Positions 8,960 to 18,783 of a DNA stretch of 64,000 nucleotides are shown here, piece after piece. The DNA is from Candidatus Corynebacterium avicola. GTDB taxonomy: Bacteria; Actinomycetota; Actinomycetes; Mycobacteriales; Mycobacteriaceae. Every line of letters begins with the position of its first letter. The stretch's first letter is position 1. The notes under the pieces are model-generated. The model searched no databases. It was not told the DNA's origin and saw only the letters and a list, made by a program, of their open reading frames with translations. The position numbers and the translations under genes were made by a program. The DNA is taken from positions 1-64,000 of the forward strand of contig DXGC01000070.1 in the NCBI GenBank assembly GCA_019114135.1. Reading direction: 5' to 3'.

Positions 8960-9256
8960 TCATGCGAGGGAGAGGAAGAGCTTCTCGAGTTCCTCCGCCT
9001 GAGGTGCGCCTTCGTCGTCGGGATTCTGCAGGCACTCCTTCAGGGAGGTGGAGATGACCAGGAAGCCGGCGCGATCGAGTGCCTTCGACACTGCTGCCAG
9101 CTGGTTCACCACCTGTCGGCAGTCGGCGTCGGCTTCCACGGCCTCGATCACTGCAGCCAACTGTCCCTGTGCGCGCTTGAGGCGGTTGGCGACCTTGCGC
9201 TTGGCTGCAGGGTCATGGCTGGGGGAGGCAGGGGCAGGGGTGTTTTCGCTCGTCAC
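8960..9256 (-). CDS. CsoR/RcnR-family repressor, CstR-like persulfide sensor
   Basis: A 98-residue all-helical DUF156 repressor. After a disordered N-terminal tail it has KRKVANRLKRAQGQLAAVIEAV and two conserved cysteines, in DADCRQVV and SLKECLQ. In copper-sensing CsoR the second site reads H-x-x-x-C; here the His position is Ser, leaving only two Cys, as in the persulfide sensor CstR. That matches its divergent partners (persulfide dioxygenase/rhodanese and TSUP permease). GTG 9256 has GGAG five bases upstream. Two ATACCC...GGGTAT operators lie in the divergent promoter. Copper sensing is less likely but not excluded. Confidence 0.85.
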   Translation of the reverse strand: MTSENTPAPASPSHDPAAKRKVANRLKRAQGQLAAVIEAVEADADCRQVVNQLAAVSKALDRAGFLVISTSLKECLQNPDDEGAPQAEELEKLFLSLA

Positions 9257-9289
9257 GGCATCTCCAATCGGTTGAGGTTGACTTTCAGA

Positions 9290-9305
9290 ATACCCTAAGG
9301 GGTAT
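9290..9305. promoter_or_regulatory. CsoR/CstR-type operator 1
   Basis: ATACCCTAAGGGGTAT: ATACCC/GGGTAT arms of the type bound by CsoR-CstR repressors, 34 bases upstream of the repressor gene. Confidence 0.75.
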
Positions 9306-9317
9306 TGTGGCCCGAAG

Positions 9318-9332
9318 ATACCCCCGGGGTAT
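9318..9332. promoter_or_regulatory. CsoR/CstR-type operator 2
   Basis: ATACCCCCGGGGTAT, a nearly perfect palindrome 28 bases from operator 1 and about 35 bases before the small Cys-rich gene. It probably represses the rightward persulfide operon. Confidence 0.78.
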
Positions 9333-9366
9333 TTACGAGTCTATCAACCGGAAGGAAAAACCTGAC

Positions 9367-9552
9367 ATGTGCCGACCTACCCCCTGCCGCGTCTGCGGCA
9401 AGACCACATGGGCTGGCTGCGGCCAGCATGTGGCGATGGTCCAAGCGAGCGTTCCAGCTGACCAGTGGTGCCCCGGCCAGCATTCCCAGGCCGAGATCCA
9501 GGCAGCGAAGTCACAGCGCGGAAGCCTTCTCGACCGCCTCTTCAAGCGCTGA
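9367..9552 (+). CDS. Small Cys-rich protein (61 aa) of the persulfide operon
   Basis: A short protein starting MCRPTPCRVCGKTTWAGCG, with five Cys (positions 2, 7, 10, 18 and about 35) and two His that could bind zinc. The pattern C-x-x-C-G-K-T-T-W-x-G-C-G-x-H recurs in small actinobacterial proteins of unknown role. ATG 9367 has GGAAGGAAA upstream; a longer frame from 9307 would start inside the promoter. First gene of the rightward operon, 25 bases before the metallo-beta-lactamase gene. A role in sulfur or metal handling is inference from context. Confidence 0.65.
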   Translation: MCRPTPCRVCGKTTWAGCGQHVAMVQASVPADQWCPGQHSQAEIQAAKSQRGSLLDRLFKR

Positions 9553-9577
9553 CCAACCCCCGAAAGGATTCCCACCC

Positions 9578-10696
<1,119 letters not shown>

Positions 10697-10731
10697 TCCA
10701 GCCGGAGGAACTCGACGACGCCGACCGGACC

Positions 10732-10995
10732 ATGCTGCTCGACGTGCGCAACAAGGCTGAGTACGCCGAGGGTCACGTCCCCGGTGCCCGGCAACTCTCC
10801 GGCGGACGGGTGCTGTGGCACCTGGACGAGCTCCCCCCGAAGGACGCGGGGACCATCGTCACCTACTGCCAGAGCGGACGGCGGAATTCTGTCGCCGCGA
10901 GTGCGCTGCGGCGCGAAGGGTACGACGTCGCCGAACTCGACGGCAGCTACGTGGCCTGGGCCGCGATCCCTGGCAACGAGCCGGACGTCGACTGA
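10732..10995 (+). CDS. Rhodanese domain split off by the frameshift (C-terminal part of the upstream gene)
   Basis: An 87-residue single rhodanese domain: MLLDVRNKAEYAEGHVPGA at the start and the active-site loop TYCQSGRRNSVAA with the persulfide-carrying Cys. Homologous sequence already begins near 10651 (FITSVNGLELVTPQL), so this is best read as the third domain of the CstB-like protein encoded from 9578, shifted by one base. It could be made separately from ATG 10732, but no ribosome site was seen. In intact relatives this domain transfers sulfane sulfur. Confidence 0.75.
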   Translation: MLLDVRNKAEYAEGHVPGARQLSGGRVLWHLDELPPKDAGTIVTYCQSGRRNSVAASALRREGYDVAELDGSYVAWAAIPGNEPDVD

Positions 10996-11042
10996 CCCGT
11001 ACCGCAGTCTCCAGTCACTTTCCTCAGACACCAGGAGTCCAG

Positions 11043-11831
11043 GTGGAAGCCACCCTCATCATCGCGCTCGCGCTCGCCCTACTGGTCGGGGTATCGCTCG
11101 GGTTGCTCGGCGGCGGAGGATCTATCCTCACCGTGCCGATCCTGACCTACGTGCTCGGCATGCAACCGCAGGAGGCGATCGCCGCCTCGCTGTTCGTCGT
11201 CGGTGTCACCAGTACTGTCGGAATGCTCGGACATGCGAAGGCGGGACGGGTGCGCTGGAAGATCGGACTGATCTTCGGAGCTGCCGGCATGGCCGGGGCC
11301 TTCGCCGGCGGTGTGGTCGGCGGCTACATCCCGGGCGCGGTGCTCATGGTTCTCTTCGCCGCGATGATGATCGCGACGGCGACCGCGATGATCCGGGGTC
11401 GCACGAGGACTGCGGACGCGGACCGGGCTGCGCAGGACGGCCCGATGCCCCTCCCCCGCATCATTCTCGACGGTCTGCTGGTCGGTCTCGCCACGGGACT
11501 CGTGGGAGCAGGGGGCGGATTCCTGATCGTGCCTGCGCTCAACCTGCTCGGGGGCCTGCCCATGGTCGTCGCAGTCGCGACGTCTTTGTTGGTCATCGTG
11601 ATGAAGTCCGGGGCGGGCCTGGCGGGTCACCTGGTCTCGACCAGTCTCGACTGGCCGGTGCTTATCGCTTTCACCGGGACGGCTATCGTCGGGTCCTTCA
11701 TCGGGGTGCGTCTCGCCGCGCGTATCCCCGAACAGGAACTCCGACGGTGGTTCGGCTACTTCGTTCTACTCACCGGCGCCGTCGTGCTGGTGCTGGAAGT
11801 GCCGCCCATCATCGCCGAGATACTCGTCTGA
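11043..11831 (+). CDS. TSUP (TauE/SafE) family permease
   Basis: A membrane protein of 262 residues with about eight hydrophobic segments in two related halves. The half-repeats GLLGGGGSILTVPILTYVLG and GLVGAGGGFLIVPALNLLGG are the hallmark of the TauE/SafE family. Members export or import sulfite, sulfonates or sulfoacetate. In cst-type operons this permease (TauE) is proposed to move the sulfite or thiosulfate formed by persulfide oxidation, so it fits the preceding genes. GTG 11043 has CAGGAG seven bases upstream; a longer frame from 10815 overlaps the rhodanese and is rejected. Confidence 0.87.
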   Translation: MEATLIIALALALLVGVSLGLLGGGGSILTVPILTYVLGMQPQEAIAASLFVVGVTSTVGMLGHAKAGRVRWKIGLIFGAAGMAGAFAGGVVGGYIPGAVLMVLFAAMMIATATAMIRGRTRTADADRAAQDGPMPLPRIILDGLLVGLATGLVGAGGGFLIVPALNLLGGLPMVVAVATSLLVIVMKSGAGLAGHLVSTSLDWPVLIAFTGTAIVGSFIGVRLAARIPEQELRRWFGYFVLLTGAVVLVLEVPPIIAEILV

Positions 11832-11852
11832 CCAGCGTCCGATGGAGCCGGG

Positions 11853-14800
11853 CTACTCCTCCGCGCCCGTGCCCGCGTCCGCGGCGTCCGTGGCGTCCGT
11901 GGCATTCTCGGCGTCCGCGTTCTCCTGGATGCCGGTCACGGACGCCTCGCCGACGCTCGCGGCGTCCGGCATCGGCAGCTCGGTGATCCACAGCAGCACC
12001 CGGTCACCGGAGGCGACGTTCGACGCATCATCGCCGACGTCCTGCGACAGCGTCATGGTCTCCCCCGACGCGGTCTGGGCGTCCAGCAGTGCCGCCTGAT
12101 CCAGGGAGTTCAGGTCGCCACCGCGCGGGGCGAGCCGCATCTCGATCCGGGTTCCCTCGGTCAGGCCGTCCAGCTGCACCTCGGTCACCGTGGTGGTGTC
12201 CGGCAGTTGCAGCAGCAGACCGATGCCCGGCTTCAGCGACTCTGGTCCGTCCCCCAGCTGGGCGAAGTACTCGGCGGACTTCCAGGTGGTCCCGGTGTCA
12301 CCGTCGAGGATCAGCGGGGCTTCGTCCGGGTTGTCGAGGGTGCCGGTGCCGGCGTCCGCGGGGGCCCACTCGGCGGCCCACAGCGGGTCGATCTCCTCCG
12401 GGGTCTGGTTCGCCGGAGCCTCCGCGGAGGACGAGGCCCCTGCCCCACCACGGATCGAGTCGGTCGTCACCGGGGAGTCCCGACGGTCACCGCCGAAGAA
12501 GGCGACGGCCACCACGGCCAGCGCCACCACCAGGAAGATGCCGCCGATGGTGATACCGGCGGACAGGGCGGTGCGTCCCGCCTTCTCCGGGGCGGCACCG
12601 AAGCCCGCACGTTGCTCCGGGTTCGGAGCCACGTCCACCGTGGTCACCAGATCGGCGTCGAGGTCAGTGGTCGTCGCCTCACGCAGACGCTTCGCCAGGG
12701 TGTGGCCGTCGATGTCGCCGGCGTCGCCGCCGTTCTGGGTGTCCTCGGCGATGGCGCGCAGGCTCTCCGGCACCTCGGCCGGGTCCACCGAAGACAGCAG
12801 CAGGTCCAGGGACACGCGGATCGCATGAAGGTCCTGACGCGGCGTGCCGTTCGGCAGGACACCCGGGAAGGCCAGCACCGCGCGACCCTCCGAACTGATC
12901 CGCAGGCGGTTGCGGTGGTCGATGCCCAGCGAGCCGTCGATGTCGGCTGCGGCACCGGCGGCATCCGCCAGATCCGCCAGGGCGAATCCGGCGGCCAGCG
13001 GGTCGGGGCCGGAGTCGGCCACACGGGTCAGCGGGGCACCGTCGGTCCAGTCGGACACCACGACCACCAGCGTGCGGGCATCGCAGATCTCCCGGATGGC
13101 AGCCACGGCCGGGGAGTTCACGCGCGCCAGGGTGTCGGTGCGCTCCAGCAGCTCCCGGGCACTGGTCCGGGCGAGCTGCGGGTCCAGGATGGTCAGCGCG
13201 ACCAGGTCGCCGGACTCGTTGTCGCGGGCCTGCCAGAAGCGGGCGGTCGGTGAACCACCGTGGTCGGAGAGCAGGCGGAAGCGGCCGTGCAGGATCGGTG
13301 CGCCCGGCACCAGGCGAGGGCCGCGGACCTGGCCGGCGGACAGCGGCGGCATCGCACCACCGGCGAAGTCCTGGGCCATCGCGCCGGTCATTCCGTTCAT
13401 ACCGGAGATGCTGGTGAGGTCCATCTCGGTGATGCGGGCGCGACGCCCCGGACCGGTCTCGGTCTCCGCCTCGGCGGCGGCCGAGCGGGCGAAGAAGCGA
13501 CCCACACCCGGCAGACGAGCCAGGGAGGCGCCGATCATGCGGACCTCCGGCAGCTTGGTGAAGGACATCAGGAACATCACGATCGCCAGGAAGAGCACAC
13601 CGGTGATCAACAGACGGATCACGAATCCGGGCCGGAAACCGTCCGGGATGAAGAAGCGGTCGATGAGTGCGTCGATCCGCCACACCACGAGTGCCGAGAT
13701 GATCGAGGCGCCCAGTGCCCACAGCGAGGTCTTCGCCACGCTCTTCATGCCCAGGTGGCCCAGCGACCTCTTGAGCAGTCGGTGTCCGATGATCGCACCG
13801 GCCACGAAGCCCATACCGTTGGCCGCACCCAGGAGCACCACGACGAGCCGCGTTTCACTGGCGATAAATGGAGCGGCGGACGCCAGCGCCAGCTTGGTCA
13901 CCGTGATGCCGCCGATGATGAAGGTCGGCGTCCACACCTCCTCGCGGGCGTAGAACACACGGAGGTGCAGCAGCACCAGGGCATAGGGAATCAGGGTGAA
14001 TGCGGAGAAGCTGACCGTCCAGCCCAGGATGTTCGCGTCATCGAGGGAGAATTGCCCCAAGGCGAACAACGCCGGGGCGATCAGCGTGCCGAATGCGGTG
14101 AAGAAGGTGATGACCGGGACCAGGGCCAGCATTGTCAGCTTCGAGGCCATGGTGAGGTCCTTGACCACGGCCTTATCGTCGCCGTCGGCGGCGTTGCGCG
14201 ACAGACGCGGCATCACCGCGGTCAGCAGGGTCACACCGATCACGCCGTAGGGCACCTGCAGAAGCTGCCAGGCATTCATGTAGATCGTCGGGGCACCTGG
14301 GTCCGCCTCGCCGGCGATACGGTTGTTGACGAGCCAGCCGGCCTGGGAGATCAGCACGTAGACGACGATGGCCAGGGCCATGCCACCGAACTTCTTCAGT
14401 CGGTCGTCCAGCCCCCACAATGGGCGCAGATTGATGCCCGCCTTACGGAGGTACGGCACCATGATCGCTGCCTGCACCACCACACCCAGTGTGGTGCCCA
14501 GCCCCAGCAGCATGATCTTCGCATCGGTGATGGTCACCGAGTCATTCGGAGAAAGCTGCATGTCATCCGGAAGCAGGATGTACAGGCTCAAGACGAGCAG
14601 GGTCACACAGTTGTTGACCACCGGTGCCCAGGCACCCGGTTTGAAGACCCCCTTGGTGTTGAGGACCGCCATCATCACCGCGAACATCGCGTAGAACACG
14701 ATCTGTGGCAGTACCAGGTAGGCGAAGGCCGTGGCCATGCCCACGTTGACCTTGCTGTCGCCTCCCAGTGACAACTCGGTCAGGAGCGGTGCAGCGAGCA

Positions 14801-15473
14801 CCGCGATGACGGTGACCGTCATCATCAGGGTGAAGGTGATCGTCAACAGACGTCTGATGAACGCCTCACCGCGGTCGGGGTCCTCCTTCTCCGCACGCAC
14901 CAGCAGCGGCACCACCAGACTGGTCAGCACTGCGCCGAGTACCAGCTCGGTGATGAGGTTCGGCAGCGTGTTCGCCGTGTTGAACGCCGAGGCGACGTGC
15001 GTGCCGAGCGCCGCAGCAATGAATACGGTCCGTAGGAAGCCGGTGATACGGCTCAGCAAGGTGGCGATGGCCATTGAGCCGGTGGCGCCGACGACGTCCT
15101 TGTCGGACGCCTTGGTTACCGCTGAGCCCTCGTTGCCCTCCGTGCCTTCCGTGCCGTCAGCGCCGGACGCAGCGTCCGACCCCTCGGCACCGGCAGCGGC
15201 AGCGCCTGCAGCGCCTGCGCCGGCACCGGCGGTGACCAACGCAGCGTCCGGCCCCGTGGCGCGCAGCCGCGGGTTCGTCGCGGCGCGCTCGGCGGGAGAC
15301 TTGTCGAGGTGTGAGTAGTCCTCGCTACCGGCACTTCCGGTCCCCGTTCCGGCCTGCTGACCCGGGGCGGCCTTCTTCGGCGCCGGGACTTTCGCCGGTG
15401 GGGTGGATGCGCGGAAACGGCCGCGTTCACCGGATTGGCCGGATCCTTCGGAGGTCTCTTGAGAATCGTTCAC
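11853..15473 (-). CDS. murJ: MurJ lipid II flippase with C-terminal pseudokinase and extracellular domain
   Basis: A 1206-residue protein. A disordered Pro/Ala-rich N terminus (1-130) is followed by the MviN/MurJ core of about 14 membrane segments (about 130-690; for example ITGFLRTVFIAAALGTHVASAFNTANTLPN), which flips lipid II for peptidoglycan synthesis. A cytosolic kinase-like domain follows (about 730-930; FRLLSDHGGSPTARFWQARDN) with no recognisable HRD or DFG motif, so it is a pseudokinase. Then come one membrane helix (GITIGGIFLVVALAVVAVAFF) and an extracytoplasmic beta-rich domain. Mycobacterial MviN has the same plan and recruits FhaA when phosphorylated. It lies 7 bases downstream of the DUF6049 gene. 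Confidence 0.93.
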   Translation of the reverse strand: MNDSQETSEGSGQSGERGRFRASTPPAKVPAPKKAAPGQQAGTGTGSAGSEDYSHLDKSPAERAATNPRLRATGPDAALVTAGAGAGAAGAAAAGAEGSDAASGADGTEGTEGNEGSAVTKASDKDVVGATGSMAIATLLSRITGFLRTVFIAAALGTHVASAFNTANTLPNLITELVLGAVLTSLVVPLLVRAEKEDPDRGEAFIRRLLTITFTLMMTVTVIAVLAAPLLTELSLGGDSKVNVGMATAFAYLVLPQIVFYAMFAVMMAVLNTKGVFKPGAWAPVVNNCVTLLVLSLYILLPDDMQLSPNDSVTITDAKIMLLGLGTTLGVVVQAAIMVPYLRKAGINLRPLWGLDDRLKKFGGMALAIVVYVLISQAGWLVNNRIAGEADPGAPTIYMNAWQLLQVPYGVIGVTLLTAVMPRLSRNAADGDDKAVVKDLTMASKLTMLALVPVITFFTAFGTLIAPALFALGQFSLDDANILGWTVSFSAFTLIPYALVLLHLRVFYAREEVWTPTFIIGGITVTKLALASAAPFIASETRLVVVLLGAANGMGFVAGAIIGHRLLKRSLGHLGMKSVAKTSLWALGASIISALVVWRIDALIDRFFIPDGFRPGFVIRLLITGVLFLAIVMFLMSFTKLPEVRMIGASLARLPGVGRFFARSAAAEAETETGPGRRARITEMDLTSISGMNGMTGAMAQDFAGGAMPPLSAGQVRGPRLVPGAPILHGRFRLLSDHGGSPTARFWQARDNESGDLVALTILDPQLARTSARELLERTDTLARVNSPAVAAIREICDARTLVVVVSDWTDGAPLTRVADSGPDPLAAGFALADLADAAGAAADIDGSLGIDHRNRLRISSEGRAVLAFPGVLPNGTPRQDLHAIRVSLDLLLSSVDPAEVPESLRAIAEDTQNGGDAGDIDGHTLAKRLREATTTDLDADLVTTVDVAPNPEQRAGFGAAPEKAGRTALSAGITIGGIFLVVALAVVAVAFFGGDRRDSPVTTDSIRGGAGASSSAEAPANQTPEEIDPLWAAEWAPADAGTGTLDNPDEAPLILDGDTGTTWKSAEYFAQLGDGPESLKPGIGLLLQLPDTTTVTEVQLDGLTEGTRIEMRLAPRGGDLNSLDQAALLDAQTASGETMTLSQDVGDDASNVASGDRVLLWITELPMPDAASVGEASVTGIQENADAENATDATDAADAGTGAEE

Positions 15474-15480
15474 ATGACCA

Positions 15481-18015
15481 TCATTGTGTACGTCGCCGCT
15501 TTCCTGCCAACTGTCGACGGCGTTTCGTGACCCGTGACACGGCGAAAAGACCGAAGACGACCATCACACCGACCACCACACCGAGGGCGATCCCGCCCGG
15601 TCCGGAGGCCAGACGCACCGTCACCGGATCAGAGATCGGCTGGTCATCGGGGGTGTTCAGCACCATCGTCAGGTCGGTGTCCCGGCTGCCCGAACCGATC
15701 GTCGTGGTCATCTGCAGCGTCACACTGCCCTGTGCAGGAATCATCTGCACCCCGGGCGTGTCCAGGGTGACGTCGGCGTCCGCCTCGTAGTCGACACTGA
15801 CCCGCACCGGCAGCGGCAGCCCGTTGCGGGCGACCACGATCAGCGGGGCGCCGTCACTGGTGCGGGTGAAGACACTGCCCGGCGGCAGCAGCGACACCGA
15901 GGACCGCAGCTCCGCCTCCAGGTCGCGCACACGCTTCCGACGGTCCTCTGCGGCCCGGACGGTCTTCCGGTTCTCCGCCTCGGAGTGTCGACGGGTGGTG
16001 GACGCCGACCGCAGGACGTCGTAGAACATCGGGCGGGTGAAGATGTCCGGGGTCAGGGCGACATTCTCGTCCTGGACCATGATCCGGGTGAACTGGTGCA
16101 GGTCCCCGGAGAGGTTCCGGATGTCGTCACGCTCGGCGGCGTTGATCACCGCAGGGTCGTACTCGGGGGCGATCGTGTTGCCGGGCTCGGCCACACCGCG
16201 CAGCGCGGCGCCGAAGGACACCGGACGCGCCGAGCCATCCGACAGGTAGCCACCCAGTGCGGTGAGCCAGGTGGTGGCGTCCGTGCCGTCGACCGTCCAC
16301 TCCGCCGGCGGGACGGCGACCACGTTCGCCCCGGCGGCGGTGGTCCCGGCGCCGCGCAGCTCCATGTCCAGCACGCCGACGGCCGCGGCCATGCGCTCGG
16401 CGCCGGAGTCGTCCTCCAGGGTTCGGCGGTTGGCGGGGTCGCCGTAGGCGGCGGTGGTCGGGACGTCACCGGTCGCGGCCAGCGCGGTGCCGAGTTCCGC
16501 GGGGTAGTGCAGCGCGCGGGTGTCGCCGGGCAGCGTGACGATCCCGGCGGTGCTGCCCGGGTTGGCGACGTTCGACTGCACGGTGTTGTCCGCCACCAGC
16601 GTGGACAGCGGGGTCTCCCGGTCTGCCTCACCCAGTGCGTTCACCGTGGATTCCTCAAGGTAGCCGGACCCGGGGATGACGACGCCGTCGGCGGCATCGG
16701 TGTCGAGGACCTCCTCGATGATCTCGTTGCCGCGGGTGGACAGGTCGGTCAGCCCCTGGTCGCCGACGTCGGAGAGGACGTTCGGGTCGGCGTCGGCGAA
16801 GGGCAGCGGCACCACGCATTCGCCGTCAGTGATGGTCTTCAGTTCCTCGAGCCATTCGGACGCGTCCTCGGCACCGCTGCCGGGCTCCGAGGGGATGTCC
16901 TCGGACTTGTCGGTCCACCGGTCGCGCAGTCGGACGGGTTCCTCCACCGGGCTGGGGGCTTCGGTGGCCACGCGGTAGCCGTCGGTCATCCGGTTGACGG
17001 TCTCCAGCAGGTCCGGGTCGATGGCGATGCAGGTCGCCTCCTGCAGCTCGTCGCCTCCGGGGCGGGACAGGGCGTCGCGGTAGCTGCTCAGCAGGGTGGA
17101 GAGCCGGCCGCCGCTGGAGAGCTCCCCGGCGAGCGAGTCATCGGAGAGGTAGAGGGTGTTGGGGTCGGGTGCGTCGCCGACCTGGCCCGGGGTCGTGGTG
17201 GCCTTGGAGGACAGAGGCCACAGCACGGTGAGGCCGGAGGGGCGCTCAGAGTTGGTGCTGTCGGTGCTGTCTGTGTCTGCGCCGTCCTCTGTGTCTTCGC
17301 CGTCCTCTTCTTCGCTGTCTTCCCCGTCTGCCCCGTCGCGGACGGTGACCGTGGTCCGCGCCGCCGCCATGAAGGACGTCCCCTCCTCGCCGTGGTCGGC
17401 GTTGAGGTTCAGCATCACCGGGTACACCCCGGCCTCGGTCAGTCCCAGTCCGGACATGCTGCCGGAGCGCTCGTCGACCGGGACCGTCAGCTTGAAGTCA
17501 CGGTGCTCGTCCGGGGCCACCGAACCGTCCAGGTCCGTGAACTCGCCGACGACCGGGTACGACCCCTGGTTCGACATCATCGAGGTCGACACTCCCGAGG
17601 ACTCGTCCAGCGCGTCCTGACGCTGCGTCCGCAGCTGAAGGCCGTCCACCGCACGGTCCGAGGTGTTCTTGATCCGGACGGTCAGGTCCAGGGCGCCGTT
17701 CAGCCCCACCACGGCCGGCTGCTGCGAGATGATCTCCACCGAGACGCCGTTGTCCGGGTCCGCCGAGCGGGAGTCCGGGTTCGCCCAGGAGTCGTCAGCG
17801 GCGCCGGTGTCTCCCCCGCCGCCAGGATCTTCCTGGGAGAGGAGACCGGAACCGTCGACCGGTGCGTCCTGCGCGAACGTCACCGGCGTCAGCGACACCC
17901 CCAGCGCCGCCACCGCGGCGTAGACCACCGGGACCTTGAGATTAGAGACACTGGTGCCGTCGGAGCCACGGGAGCCACGCCAGCGCGGCAACCACCTGTG
18001 CACCGTCTGCTCCAT
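15481..18015 (-). CDS. DUF6049 family membrane-anchored protein (Rv3909-like)
   Basis: An 844-residue protein of unknown function, always found next to murJ in mycobacteria and corynebacteria. A hydrophobic stretch VPVVYAAVAALGVSLTPVTFAQ (about 29-50) looks like a signal peptide or anchor. The large extracytoplasmic part begins with an Ig-like region (GLNGALDLTVRIKNTSDRAVDGL) and has an acidic Asp/Glu/Ser-rich insert around 235-260. One membrane helix (GIALGVVVGVMVVFGLFAV) and a basic tail close the protein. Its start lies 3 bases after the NUDIX stop codon, so translation is probably coupled. A cell-envelope role is inferred from synteny only. Confidence 0.85.
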   Translation of the reverse strand: MEQTVHRWLPRWRGSRGSDGTSVSNLKVPVVYAAVAALGVSLTPVTFAQDAPVDGSGLLSQEDPGGGGDTGAADDSWANPDSRSADPDNGVSVEIISQQPAVVGLNGALDLTVRIKNTSDRAVDGLQLRTQRQDALDESSGVSTSMMSNQGSYPVVGEFTDLDGSVAPDEHRDFKLTVPVDERSGSMSGLGLTEAGVYPVMLNLNADHGEEGTSFMAAARTTVTVRDGADGEDSEEEDGEDTEDGADTDSTDSTNSERPSGLTVLWPLSSKATTTPGQVGDAPDPNTLYLSDDSLAGELSSGGRLSTLLSSYRDALSRPGGDELQEATCIAIDPDLLETVNRMTDGYRVATEAPSPVEEPVRLRDRWTDKSEDIPSEPGSGAEDASEWLEELKTITDGECVVPLPFADADPNVLSDVGDQGLTDLSTRGNEIIEEVLDTDAADGVVIPGSGYLEESTVNALGEADRETPLSTLVADNTVQSNVANPGSTAGIVTLPGDTRALHYPAELGTALAATGDVPTTAAYGDPANRRTLEDDSGAERMAAAVGVLDMELRGAGTTAAGANVVAVPPAEWTVDGTDATTWLTALGGYLSDGSARPVSFGAALRGVAEPGNTIAPEYDPAVINAAERDDIRNLSGDLHQFTRIMVQDENVALTPDIFTRPMFYDVLRSASTTRRHSEAENRKTVRAAEDRRKRVRDLEAELRSSVSLLPPGSVFTRTSDGAPLIVVARNGLPLPVRVSVDYEADADVTLDTPGVQMIPAQGSVTLQMTTTIGSGSRDTDLTMVLNTPDDQPISDPVTVRLASGPGGIALGVVVGVMVVFGLFAVSRVTKRRRQLAGKRRRTQ

Positions 18016-18018
18016 TAC

Positions 18019-18666
18019 CTACCGCGGGGTACGCCGTCCGGCCTTCGCCTCTTTACGGGCGAGGTCGGGAAGTTGGTCATGGGCCTGACGGGCGAGCTTG
18101 CGCTCGTCGGCGTAGGCGAGCCGCTCGACCAGGTTGCTCACCGGGAGCCAGGCCACCTCGGTGACCTCCGGGTCCTCGTCGTTGAGGTCGCCGTCGACGT
18201 AGCGCAGCAGGTGGTGGTGCACCGTCTTGTGGATCCGGCGCCCCTCGGAGACGAACCAGTAGTCGATGGTGCCCAGGTCGCTGACGACCTCGCCGGAGAC
18301 ACCGGTCTCCTCCCACACCTCGCGCTCGGCGGTGGTGTGGCGGGACTCGTCCGGCTCGATGTGGCCCTTCGGGATGGACCACAGCAGCCGACCGCGACGG
18401 TCGAGCCGTCCGATCAGGGCGACGTACATCTTCGAGAGGTCCACGGAGCCGTCGCCACGCACCGACTCGGCCATGCCGGAGAGCACCAGGCCGCCGGCGC
18501 TGGTCTCCACCGAGGTGGGCAGTTCACTGTGGTCACGCTGGTGCACCGGACGCGCCGGGGAGCGGCGGTTGTCCTGCCGCTGCCGGTTACGCGAGGACCC
18601 GCGGGACTCGCCCCGGGAATCTCCCCGGGAGGTGTCCGCAGAGGTGCGGCGGCGACGTTGGTTCAT
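18019..18666 (-). CDS. NUDIX hydrolase (MutT4-like)
   Basis: A 215-residue protein with a basic, Arg/Ser-rich disordered N terminus (about 1-50; R-G-D-S-R-G-E-S-R repeats) and a C-terminal NUDIX domain. The NUDIX box reads GHIEPDES...AEREVWEETGV (Gx5Ex7REUxEExGU), so catalytic metal-binding Glu residues are present. Such enzymes hydrolyse nucleoside diphosphate derivatives; the substrate is not predictable. ATG 18666 gives MNQRRRRTS; a frame extending to 19923 is antisense to pcnA. It heads the run NUDIX-DUF6049-murJ and is divergent from pcnA, as Rv3908 is from Rv3907c. Confidence 0.88.
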   Translation of the reverse strand: MNQRRRRTSADTSRGDSRGESRGSSRNRQRQDNRRSPARPVHQRDHSELPTSVETSAGGLVLSGMAESVRGDGSVDLSKMYVALIGRLDRRGRLLWSIPKGHIEPDESRHTTAEREVWEETGVSGEVVSDLGTIDYWFVSEGRRIHKTVHHHLLRYVDGDLNDEDPEVTEVAWLPVSNLVERLAYADERKLARQAHDQLPDLARKEAKAGRRTPR

Positions 18667-18770
18667 GTGGGACAAGACTACTGCCTGAGACACCGTTTGT
18701 GGCAACGCAGCGCCTGGCGGTCGGCGCGGGGGTGGGGTGGCTGGTGGGGGACGGTGTCCGGGGCGGACTG

Positions 18771-18776
18771 TAGAAT
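18771..18776 (+). promoter_or_regulatory. -10 box (TAGAAT) of a leaderless pcnA transcript
   Basis: TAGAAT ends 7 bases before the GTG at 18784, in the divergent NUDIX/pcnA spacer. Confidence 0.5.
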
Positions 18777-18783
18777 CCGGGGA

